64,000 nucleotides of DNA. It comes from Lysobacteraceae bacterium P (GTDB lineage: Bacteria > Pseudomonadota > Gammaproteobacteria > Xanthomonadales > Xanthomonadaceae). A program made the translations under genes and the position numbers. Position 1 is the first letter of the stretch, and each line of letters begins with the position of its first letter. Location of the stretch: the NCBI GenBank assembly GCA_005503055.1, contig SCOX01000013.1, positions 34,015-98,014 on the forward strand. The letters run 5' to 3'. Below are positions 57,345-64,000 of this stretch, one piece after another. Under the pieces are notes generated by a model. That model was not told where the DNA came from. It saw only the letters and a list, made by a program, of their open reading frames with translations, and ran no database searches.

Positions 57345-58397
57345 CTAGCGAGCGCCCCCCGCGTCGCCCGCTGTCGGCACACCCGGCGCCTGCGGCTCCT
57401 CCACCGCATACCCCTTCGCCCTCAGCTTCGCGACAAAGCCGTCGGGCTTGAGCAGTTCCCGCATCGGCAACACCGAGAAGGTCACCCGGTTCTTCGCCAA
57501 GGCCGCTTCCGCCGCGCCGATCCAGCGCGCGGCCACCTGCGCTTCGATATCGCCCGTGCGCTTGCGCAGCACGCCCGACTGCGCGGCGGCACGGAGGCAG
57601 GCCTCGTTCTGGTCGGTGTACGGCAGCGCCTTCAACGCGTCGATATCGCCGACGGCCCACGCGTTGGCGCGATCGCGCATCGTGCCCAGGTCGGATTCGA
57701 GCCGCTGCAGGGTCTTGGCGAAACAGTCGAGGTCTTCCAGTTTCGACTCGCGCAATTCCTGCAGCGCGACTTTCGGATCCTGGATCATCACCGTCACCAC
57801 CGTTTCGGTGCGCGGCACGTCGTGGCGCTTCGCCAGCCGCTCCACCACCGGCCAGACCACACCGCCCTGACGCAGGCCCGTGTCCTTGATCGCCGCCTGG
57901 TACAACTCCATCGCCGCCAGGATCGGCCGGTAGGACTCCACCGAACGGTCCTCGCCCATGTACTTGCGTTTGAGCACCTGCCAGCGCGCGTACATCTCCG
58001 GCGGCACTACCTGCTGAAGCGTCTGGCCCTCGGGATTCCGGCGCGCGCCGAAGGCCTTGGGCGCCAGCACGAGCTTGCCGAAGAAGCCGATGTCGGCGTC
58101 GATGCGCACGCCCGGGCCTTCGATGACTTCCTGCGCCTGTGCGATGACCGTCTCGACGTCGTGCGACTCCCACTCCATGCGGCGCGGCAGCGGCGATACC
58201 GTGCCGAGCACCCACAACGTGTTCTCGCCCCGACGCACCTTCCACAAACCCGGCCCTGGCTGGACCCCGCTGACCACCAGCGGTGCGAGATCGCGGATCG
58301 GCAGGTCCGCCGTGGGTGTGGGCACGGTTTGCGCGGACGCCGAGGCGGCGAACGTCGTGAGTATTCCGATCAGCAATCCCGCGGTGGTGTGGCGCAT
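57345..58397 (-). CDS. TraB/GumN family protein
   Basis: This 350-residue exported protein has a signal peptide (MRHTTAGLLIGILTTFAASASA). The mature part shows LWKVRRGENTLWVLGTVSPLP near the start, the GTVSPLP-type motif of TraB/GumN (Tiki-like) domains, and VVERLAKRHDVPRTETV before helical regions ending RNRVTFSVLPMRELL. Family members may be metal-dependent proteases; the usual GxxH His is replaced by V-S-P here, so activity is doubtful. An AAGGAG site precedes ATG 58397. Confidence 0.85.
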   Translation of the reverse strand: MRHTTAGLLIGILTTFAASASAQTVPTPTADLPIRDLAPLVVSGVQPGPGLWKVRRGENTLWVLGTVSPLPRRMEWESHDVETVIAQAQEVIEGPGVRIDADIGFFGKLVLAPKAFGARRNPEGQTLQQVVPPEMYARWQVLKRKYMGEDRSVESYRPILAAMELYQAAIKDTGLRQGGVVWPVVERLAKRHDVPRTETVVTVMIQDPKVALQELRESKLEDLDCFAKTLQRLESDLGTMRDRANAWAVGDIDALKALPYTDQNEACLRAAAQSGVLRKRTGDIEAQVAARWIGAAEAALAKNRVTFSVLPMRELLKPDGFVAKLRAKGYAVEEPQAPGVPTAGDAGGAR

Positions 58398-58482
58398 CTG
58401 CACTCCTTCGACGGACGGCGCGATCGGTTCGAGGTGTTGCCTCGGTGGTTGGGACCGGCGACGGCCGGGACGAGTTCCCCGT

Positions 58483-59037
58483 TCAGTCGGCCCAGGCCCC
58501 GGCCCGCAGTAGCGCAGCTTCCACGTCGCTGCCGGATTCGAGCAAGGTGAAACCCTCCCATACGAAGCCCGGCGCGACCGTGCACGCCACCAGCGTGAAA
58601 GCCGACAGCGGACGCGCGGCTTGCCACCTTCCGGCCCGCACGACATGCATCGCCACCCCGCCGCTTGCGACGCTGTCCAAACGCACCGTGCGCAGGCGTC
58701 CGCTCTCCACATCGAATTCCTGCAGTTCCAGCGGGCCGCCGTCCTGCCAATGCCAGGTTTCGTCGGCGTCGACACGATGCCAGCGGCTCGTCTCTCCCTG
58801 CGGCAGCAGGAACTGGATCGCGGTCAGCGCCGGGCGGCCATAACCGCCATGCACGAGTGTCAGCGCCGACTCGTACACGCGCCGGAAATAACCGCCTTCG
58901 GGATGCGGCGCAAGCTGCAGATCGTCGATGAGGCGCTGGGCGGTCGGGTCCATCGCCGCATCGTAGCTGGGCCGCGACGGCGCGGCCCAGGCCGCCGCGC
59001 TGCGCGGCTCGTTCGAGTGCGCGGTCGTTGCGTTCAT
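58483..59037 (-). CDS. Cupin-fold protein of the DUF985 family
   Basis: This 184-residue protein carries the DUF985 cupin pattern: LIDDLQLAPHPEGGYFRRVYES, TAIQFLLPQGETSRWHRVDADETWHWQDGGPLEL, and the late VAPGFVWEGFTLLE. DUF985 cupins bind metals or small molecules; function is unknown. The family start is MDPTAQRL (ATG 58953), so the first 28 residues from ATG 59037 could be non-coding; neither start has a strong ribosome site. It lies upstream of the TraB/GumN gene on the same strand. Confidence 0.85.
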   Translation of the reverse strand: MNATTAHSNEPRSAAAWAAPSRPSYDAAMDPTAQRLIDDLQLAPHPEGGYFRRVYESALTLVHGGYGRPALTAIQFLLPQGETSRWHRVDADETWHWQDGGPLELQEFDVESGRLRTVRLDSVASGGVAMHVVRAGRWQAARPLSAFTLVACTVAPGFVWEGFTLLESGSDVEAALLRAGAWAD

Positions 59038-59204
59038 CTGCTCGCGAATGAAGTTCGAAAGACGCGTCCACCACCCTGAACCGCCGCGTGCATCGGATCC
59101 TGTCTATGGCTTGTGCGCGCTCGCGGCGGCCGCGTCCGCCACTTCACCGCGCCCTCACCCGCTGTGCCACAAATTTCGCCCCTCGTGTGCATTAGGGGTA
59201 GGAG

Positions 59205-59390
59205 ATGGAGAAGTCGGCCGAACGGAACGCGCTGGTCCAGGATCATGTCGCCGTGAGTTTCGATGTCGTCGATCGCGACGGCATCCTGCACGGCTACGCC
59301 TGCCGTGCGCCCTTCGTGATTGGATCGATGACCGACGAGCCGACTCGGGAAGGCGCCTTCGCTGGGAGAGAGGCGCTGGCGCTTTCCTGA
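59205..59390 (+). CDS. Doubtful small ORF (61 aa)
   Basis: This 61-residue frame has an AGGGG site six bases before ATG 59205. The sequence MEKSAERNALVQDHVAVSFDVVDRDG has no recognised family, and a frame also runs on the other strand. It lies in the 440-bp gap 59038-59477, which otherwise shows nothing. It may not be a gene. Confidence 0.25.
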   Translation: MEKSAERNALVQDHVAVSFDVVDRDGILHGYACRAPFVIGSMTDEPTREGAFAGREALALS

Positions 59391-59477
59391 GCGGTGTTAT
59401 CCTCCCGGCGCCCCTCACGGAAGCGGGTCATGCGCGCCGACCCGGCGCGGCCCGCGCGCTCGACAGGATGACTCCGA

Positions 59478-60056
59478 ATGCCCGGAACGACGACGTCCAG
59501 GAAGACCGTCAACGCTGAGACTGGCGGCAAGGCCATCGCGAAAAAACAGGCGGCGAAGAAGACCGCCGCACCGCGCAAGGCGGCCGGACGCAAGCAGCCG
59601 ACCAAGGCAGTCAAGACTGCAGCAGTCAACAAGGCCGGTGCGACGAAAGACGCCAGCCCACGGCTTCTTTCCGGCGGCAATCCACAGATTCCGAAAGGCT
59701 ACGGCGACGCGGCCGTGCAGGCCTACATCGCCGCCATGCCCGGCTGGAAAAGCGCAGTGTGGCGCGGTCTGGACAAACTCATCGAACGCGCCGTCCCCGG
59801 TGTACGCAAGGCGGTGAAGTGGAACTCGCCGCTCTACGGCATGGAGGACGACAGCTGGTTCCTCGGCGTGCATTGCTTCGACCGCTACATCAAGGTGAGC
59901 TTCTTCCGCGGCGCGTCGCTGAAGCCGGTACCGCCGGTCGAATCGAAGATGCCGCACGTGCGCTACTTCCATATCAACGAAGGCGACGACGTGGACGGAG
60001 CACGCTTCGTCGACTGGGTGAAGCAAGCCAGCAAGCTGCCCGGGGAACGCATGTGA
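59478..60056 (+). CDS. YdhG/DUF1801 protein with histone-like N-terminal tail
   Basis: Residues 75-192 form a DUF1801 (YdhG-like) domain: PKGYGDAAVQAYIAAMPGWKSAVWRGLDKLIERAVPGVRKAVKWNSPLYGMEDDSWFLGVHCFDRYIKVSFFRG. The first 60 residues are a Lys/Ala/Thr-rich tail (KKQAAKKTAAPRKAAGRKQP) like histone H1 or bacterial H1-like proteins, which suggests DNA or RNA binding. DUF1801 function is not established. ATG 59478 is used. It is followed by a second DUF1801 gene. Confidence 0.85.
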   Translation: MPGTTTSRKTVNAETGGKAIAKKQAAKKTAAPRKAAGRKQPTKAVKTAAVNKAGATKDASPRLLSGGNPQIPKGYGDAAVQAYIAAMPGWKSAVWRGLDKLIERAVPGVRKAVKWNSPLYGMEDDSWFLGVHCFDRYIKVSFFRGASLKPVPPVESKMPHVRYFHINEGDDVDGARFVDWVKQASKLPGERM

Positions 60057-60122
60057 GTGGGCGTCGGTGCGCGCCACGCCTCCTCTGCTAACCCTCTCTC
60101 CCTCAACCAGACCGATACGGCC

Positions 60123-60557
60123 ATGAAGAAGACCAACGGCGATTCGAAGGAAACGAACAGCACGCAGCCCGCTTCGAAGCTGATCGACGAGAGGATCGAT
60201 GAACTCGGCGACTGGCGCGGCAAGACACTCGCGCGCGTGCGCAAGCTCATCAAGCAGGCCGACCCCGAAGTCGTCGAGGAATGGAAGTGGCGCGGCGTCC
60301 CGGTGTGGTCGCACGCCGGCATCGTCTGCACCGGCGAGACCTACAAGAACTACGTCAAGATGACCTTCGCCAAGGGCGCATCGCTGGACGACCCCAAGGG
60401 CCTGTTCAATTCCAGCCTCGACGGGAACACGCGACGCGCAATCGACATCCGCGAGGACGACGAGATCGACGAAGCGGCGTTGATGGCGCTCATCAAGGCC
60501 GCCGTGGCGTTGAACACGACGAGCAAGTCGGCGACGAAGGCTGCGGCGAAGAAGTGA
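60123..60557 (+). CDS. YdhG/DUF1801 protein
   Basis: This 144-residue protein has the same DUF1801 fold as the gene upstream: IDELGDWRGKTLARVRKLIKQADPEVVEEWKWRGVPVWSHAGIVCTGETYKNYVKMTFAKGASLDDPKGLFN. It lacks the long N-terminal tail but ends in a short Lys/Ala/Thr tail (TTSKSATKAAAKK). The two genes are only 66 bp apart and look like a diverged duplicate pair. Confidence 0.88.
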   Translation: MKKTNGDSKETNSTQPASKLIDERIDELGDWRGKTLARVRKLIKQADPEVVEEWKWRGVPVWSHAGIVCTGETYKNYVKMTFAKGASLDDPKGLFNSSLDGNTRRAIDIREDDEIDEAALMALIKAAVALNTTSKSATKAAAKK

Positions 60558-60616
60558 GTGCTTCGATGCGCGAGTGATGTCCGCTCTTGCCGCCCCGGAC
60601 TCCGGCCGCGGCGCTC

Positions 60617-60950
60617 GGCACCAACATCGTGCGCCGCTATGCACAGCATCCGGGACGACGTGGCCGGCCTGGTGCTGGTCGATCCGCCGGAGCAAGGCGT
60701 CGATGCGCAGCTTCCCGCGCATAGGAAACGCGACGGTGATCGTCCTGACGGCGCCTGATGACGTCCCCGGCGTACCGGACGATGTGCGCCAGGCGATGCA
60801 GCCGCGCGCGAACAGACACAGGCGCGCTTGGCGGCGTCATCCACTCGCGCCAAACGCGTCAGCGTTGCGGATACGTCGCATGACATCGAACTCGACCAGC
60901 CGCAGGCGGTGGCCGATGCGGTGACGAGCGTGCTGGCCCAGGACGACGGA
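60617..60950 (+). pseudogene. Remnant of an alpha/beta-hydrolase gene
   Basis: Family-typical pieces occur in order but in different frames: GTNIVRRYAQ (after the nucleophile elbow), VAGLVLVDPPEQGVDAQLPA, IGNATVIVLTAPDDVPGVPDDVRQA, then QARLAASSTRAKRVSVADTSHDIELDQPQAVADAVTSVLAQ, which includes the catalytic His region (SHDIELDQP). At least three frameshifts and loss of the N-terminal half show a dead gene. The rest of the gap 60558-61116 shows no other gene. Confidence 0.75.
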
Positions 60951-61116
60951 GGTCGGACGAGGCCTTCAGGCGGCGGTTCGTTCGCTGACGAAGGCAAGGC
61001 GGACGAACATCGCGGTGGCGGCATCGAAACAATGCGAAACACGGGCCCTTGGCTCGCGTGAACGATGCCACCGCGGATGGTCTAGGATGGCCAAAAGCTA
61101 GCGCACTGGGCGGAAT

Positions 61117-62238
61117 ATGGACAGCAGTCTGGCGGACTTCCTCGAACATCGCATTGAAGCGATCGTCGCGACCGCGATCGAGTTCGCCAGATCGGTGGAC
61201 GTGGGCACCAAGCTCGACGCCGCCGCGCTGCGCGACCACTTGCCGGAAATCGTCAAGGCCATCGCAGCGGACATGCGAACTCCGCAGACGCGCGCACAGG
61301 AAATCGAAAAGTCCGAAGGACGCGCGACCAGGTCGATCGAGGAGCCGCGATCGGCCGCGGGGACGCACGCGCTGCATCGCGCCCACAGCGGATACAGCAT
61401 CGCGAACCTGGTCTCCGAATACCGCGCCTTGCGCGCGTCCGTATTGCGCTTGTGGACGGAGGATCCCGAGTGGACGGCCCTCCCGGAAGAGGTCACCCGA
61501 TTCAACGAAGCGATAGACGAGGCGATCGCTGAATCGGTCAGCCACTACTCCGCGGAGGTCGAACGGTGGCGCAGCATCTTCCTTGGCGTGCTGGGGCACG
61601 ATCTGCGTAGCCCTTTGAGCGCCATCGTCATGACGTCGGAGCTGATCGCACGCATGGCGATCGATACGCCGATCACCAGCGCCGCGCAACGTCTCATTCG
61701 AAGCGGCGAGCGCATGCGCGAATTGCTCGACAATCTGCTTGTCTACAATCGCGCGCAGATGGGGGTCGGGTTTGAAATCGAGAGGGCGGATGCCGATCTC
61801 GTGCAAGCATGCCGCGAGGAGATCGAAATACTGCAGGCATCGATGCCTGGAGTACACATACGTTTCGAGTCTCCTCGGTCGCTGCAAGGGTTGTTCGATG
61901 CCGGGCGCATCCGCGAAGCACTGGCCAATCTGGTGGTGAACGCAGCGAAGTACGGCACCCAAGGCAGCCAGATCCGCGTCGAGCTGCTCGATCGCGGCGA
62001 CAGCGCCGAGGTAGTGGTCAGCAACTCCGGCGAACCCATTGCCCACGAGACATTCGACTTGATGTTCGAACCCCTCAGGCGCCTGGGCGTGTCGGATGGC
62101 GAGGCGGAACGGGCCAGCCTGGGCCTGGGTCTGTTCATCGTCAGCCAGATCGCGCATTCCCATGGCGGCAGCATCAGCGGGGAATCGGTGAACGGGACGA
62201 CGACCTTCAAACTGCATCTGCCAACGGCAAGCGCATAG
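61117..62238 (+). CDS. Soluble sensor histidine kinase with RsbRD-like N-terminal domain
   Basis: This 373-residue protein has no TM segments. Residues 1-150 are helical and resemble RsbRD_N-type sensor domains (FLEHRIEAIVATAIEFARS ... HLPEIVKAIAADM). A HisKA dimerisation domain follows with phospho-acceptor H in FLGVLGHDLRSPLSAIVM, then the ATPase domain: NLVVNAAKYG (N-box), a degenerate D-box VVSNSGEPI, GLGLFIVSQIAHSHGGSI (G-box). No response regulator gene lies next to it. The D-box region lacks the standard D-x-G-x-G. Confidence 0.9.
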   Translation: MDSSLADFLEHRIEAIVATAIEFARSVDVGTKLDAAALRDHLPEIVKAIAADMRTPQTRAQEIEKSEGRATRSIEEPRSAAGTHALHRAHSGYSIANLVSEYRALRASVLRLWTEDPEWTALPEEVTRFNEAIDEAIAESVSHYSAEVERWRSIFLGVLGHDLRSPLSAIVMTSELIARMAIDTPITSAAQRLIRSGERMRELLDNLLVYNRAQMGVGFEIERADADLVQACREEIEILQASMPGVHIRFESPRSLQGLFDAGRIREALANLVVNAAKYGTQGSQIRVELLDRGDSAEVVVSNSGEPIAHETFDLMFEPLRRLGVSDGEAERASLGLGLFIVSQIAHSHGGSISGESVNGTTTFKLHLPTASA

Positions 62239-62354
62239 TCACGCGAAGCATGCCCGCTCTCGCCCAGGAGCCGGTCCTGATGTCCGACCTGCGCATGGAA
62301 AGGCGTTAGTGCTTTCGAGGCCCCTGCGGCGCCGATCGGGCCAGAGGCGTTTCG

Positions 62355-62918
62355 ATGCGTGATCACGCAAACCTGGTTTCCACCGCCGCAACCGTACTTG
62401 CGCTGGTTTGCCTGATCGACGCTACACATGCGCACGAAGTGAAGACGGCGACGACGCTTCCTTGCGCGGCGTTCTCGAACCCGCCAGTGAAGCCACACGA
62501 CCCGACCGCGAACGTCTTCGCCTTGGACCAGCTCGAATACCACTACCGGGTGCCTGGCGAATTCACCTATCGCCTGACCGGCGATCAATACGGATTCGAA
62601 GCGCTCTCGTTCATCATTACCAAGACCCATCCCGGCGGGGGGCCGGGACTCCATGTGCACGACACCGAAGAGGCGCATGTTCTCCTGGAGGGAAGCGCCC
62701 AGTACCGGATAGGCGAGAACACGCTGACGGTGCAGGCGCCCTACGTGGCAAAGGTGCCGGCCGGAGTACCCCATACGTTCATCAACGTGGGCATCGAACC
62801 GTTCTCACTCGTCGCCGTGTTCGCCTCGAAGCATCCCACCACCACCAGAGTGGGTGACAACCCTTTGGTTCGCTTATGGCAGACCCGGAATGTCCCTCCG
62901 CCCTGTGATGCACCGTAG
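62355..62918 (+). CDS. Exported cupin-domain protein
   Basis: This 187-residue protein begins with a likely signal peptide (LVSTAATVLALVCLIDATHAH), then a single cupin: GGGPGLHVHDTEEAHVLLEGSAQYRIGENTLTVQAPYVAKVPAGVPHTFIN. The metal-binding His/His/Glu (HVH-x4-E) and later His (PHTF) are present. It is probably periplasmic. Substrate is unknown. No linked pathway genes are seen. Confidence 0.85.
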   Translation: MRDHANLVSTAATVLALVCLIDATHAHEVKTATTLPCAAFSNPPVKPHDPTANVFALDQLEYHYRVPGEFTYRLTGDQYGFEALSFIITKTHPGGGPGLHVHDTEEAHVLLEGSAQYRIGENTLTVQAPYVAKVPAGVPHTFINVGIEPFSLVAVFASKHPTTTRVGDNPLVRLWQTRNVPPPCDAP

Positions 62919-63008
62919 TCCTGGTCCGGGCCGGCTAGTGTTTGCGCGCTGCGGTTTCTCATTGGAGAGTGCACGCCGCCCGCTCTCGTGACTCCATCGC
63001 GTTACGGC

Positions 63009-63800
63009 TCACGAAGCGATGGCGGCTTCGCACAGCCGCTGTATCACCCGGCTGCCTTCCCGCGCCTCGGCATCGTCGGCCGGGGCGAACTCGGTGACGG
63101 TGAACCCGACCAGGTCGGCTTCGCGTGCGATGCGGCCGACCAGTGCGATCGCACTGTCCACGCCCAGACCGCCATCCGGATAGGCGACGTACGGAAACTC
63201 GCTTGGGTCCAGCGCGTCCAGGTCGAAGTGGATGTGCACAGGGCGACCTGCGACAGCCTGCGGATCGAGCATTTCCAGATGCAGTTCGCGCTGAAGCGCC
63301 CAGTCGCCCTCATCGCCTACACGGATCCCGACGTAGTGGAAGCGTGCGGGATCGATGGGTGCGCCGAGGAACGGTCGCATCGGCCCGGGTGCGCGGCCCA
63401 GGATCGCGCTGACGGGCATGCCGTGGAAGTTTCCGCTGGGTGAGGTTTCGGGCGTATTGGCATCGAGGTGGGCATCGATCCAGATCACGTGGAGATCGGG
63501 ATGGACGCCATGCAGGTAATCGATCACCGCGACATCGACGGCGCAATCGCCGCCGGCGGTCAACACGCGCCTGGCACCGGAGTTGGCGAGAAGATCCTGC
63601 GCGCCGCAAAACTGCGCGAGGATCGCATCCCAGCGGCGCACGCCGTGGGCATCAGCCGCATCGTCGCCGGCCAGGGGCACCCGGAGCGAAGGAGCGAACC
63701 GGCCGCACACCGCAGCCGCTGCCGCAGCACCGCGCGGCAGGTTGTCGTGTCGCCCCGACCCTTGCCATTGCGGGTAGGACAGACAGAGATCGAACGGCAT
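63009..63800 (-). CDS. Arginase/agmatinase/formiminoglutamase family hydrolase
   Basis: This 263-residue ureohydrolase has the binuclear metal motifs: GGDCAVDVAVIDYL (in place of GGDHS), WIDAHLDANTPETSPSGNFHGMPVS (D-A-H-x-D), and HFDLDALDP (D-x-D). All metal ligands except the His in the first motif (replaced by Cys) look intact. It cleaves guanidino or formimino groups; the exact substrate is not clear. It stands alone with an ATG at 63800. Confidence 0.88.
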   Translation of the reverse strand: MPFDLCLSYPQWQGSGRHDNLPRGAAAAAAVCGRFAPSLRVPLAGDDAADAHGVRRWDAILAQFCGAQDLLANSGARRVLTAGGDCAVDVAVIDYLHGVHPDLHVIWIDAHLDANTPETSPSGNFHGMPVSAILGRAPGPMRPFLGAPIDPARFHYVGIRVGDEGDWALQRELHLEMLDPQAVAGRPVHIHFDLDALDPSEFPYVAYPDGGLGVDSAIALVGRIAREADLVGFTVTEFAPADDAEAREGSRVIQRLCEAAIAS

Positions 63801-63868
63801 GGCCCTGCGCTCCTCTCACATCGCGGTCAGGCGATGATGCCATGCCGTGGGTTCGGCAGGATCGCGTT

Positions 63869-64000
63869 GTTTGTGTATGTCCGCTTTCGACTGCGGTTTC
63901 AACCGGTCGATGCAACAGCTTGTTGAAATCGTTCGGCCGGTGTTTCATAGCCTAGCGTCTTGCGGGGCCGTCCGTTCAACTCCCTGGCCACCGCGTCGAG
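63869..64000. mobile_element. IS30-like insertion sequence, left end in window
   Basis: The transposase end is followed, on the non-coding side, by the AT-poor stretch TTGTGTATGTCCGCTTTCGA and CTGCGGTTTC, which probably contains the terminal inverted repeat. The exact boundary cannot be set because the other end is outside. Confidence 0.6.
63899..64000 (-). CDS. IS30-family transposase, C-terminal 33 residues
   Basis: Read leftwards from the window edge, the frame encodes [20 protein letters not shown] and [13 protein letters not shown] then TGA. This is the characteristic DDE-transposase C-terminus of IS30-like elements ([13 protein letters not shown]). The remainder lies outside the window. 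Confidence 0.9.
   Translation of the reverse strand, partial: LDAVARELNGRPRKTLGYETPAERFQQAVASTG

Noticed and set aside
59034..59291. 85-codon minus-strand frame near the DUF985 cupin
   Set aside because: No family pattern, no clear ribosome site, and it overlaps another doubtful frame on the opposite strand.

Overview
The window looks like chromosomal DNA from a high-G+C Lysobacteraceae (Xanthomonadaceae) gammaproteobacterium, most like Lysobacter. The signs are the XAC0095-type small protein, the ftsY / AsmA-like / mutY / yggX order, a Dxs whose start matches xanthomonad Dxs proteins, a phytase paired with a TonB-dependent receptor, and very G+C-rich codon use throughout. This assignment comes from protein recognition, not from a search.

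Layout. 1-11.8 kb: a truncated RND efflux pump, a LytS/LytTR two-component pair, a YihY membrane protein, Mpg glycosylase, a trmJ - PhnD-like binding protein - GGDEF/EAL run, and suhB. 12-20.3 kb: a methyl-accepting chemotaxis protein, then queA-tgt-yajC-secD-secF on the minus strand. 20.4-26.4 kb: an Lrp-type regulator divergent from a class III aminotransferase, then a beta-propeller phytase divergent from a TonB-dependent receptor. 26.4-38.5 kb: a decayed REP-associated transposase flanked by REP-like repeats, upp, a GFA protein, a metallo-hydrolase, gamma-glutamyltransferase, ferredoxin, coaD, rsmD, ftsY, mutY and yggX.

38.7-49.2 kb is the accessory heart of the window. A 10.4-kb element is inserted at the 3' end of an intact tRNA-Phe gene and bounded by a perfect 60-bp direct repeat. 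Its core genes run on the minus strand: integrase, AlpA-like regulator, primase-polymerase/helicase, three small overlapping ORFs, an HK97-type capsid protein and a probable terminase small subunit. No portal, protease, large terminase or tail gene is visible. This is the plan of a capsid-carrying phage satellite (cf-PICI-like). Two sets of plus-strand cargo genes sit within it: two TM/coiled-coil proteins plus a SRAP-family protein, and a tightly coupled pair made of a small soluble protein and a two-TM membrane protein. The cargo pairs are the best candidates for undescribed systems, probably phage defence or competition modules, though that function is inferred only from location and architecture.

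49.2-64 kb returns to chromosome: small xanthomonad proteins, a strongly structured RNA region upstream of the XAC0095-like gene, an acyl-CoA dehydrogenase, an HNH nuclease, dxs, a TraB/GumN protein, cupins, two YdhG-like (DUF1801) proteins, a hydrolase pseudogene, a histidine kinase, an arginase-family enzyme, and the end of an IS30-family transposase cut by the window edge.

Start codons were chosen from ribosome-binding sites, overlaps and family N-termini; GTG or TTG starts are noted where they occur. Function calls rest on reading the translated sequences without database searches.
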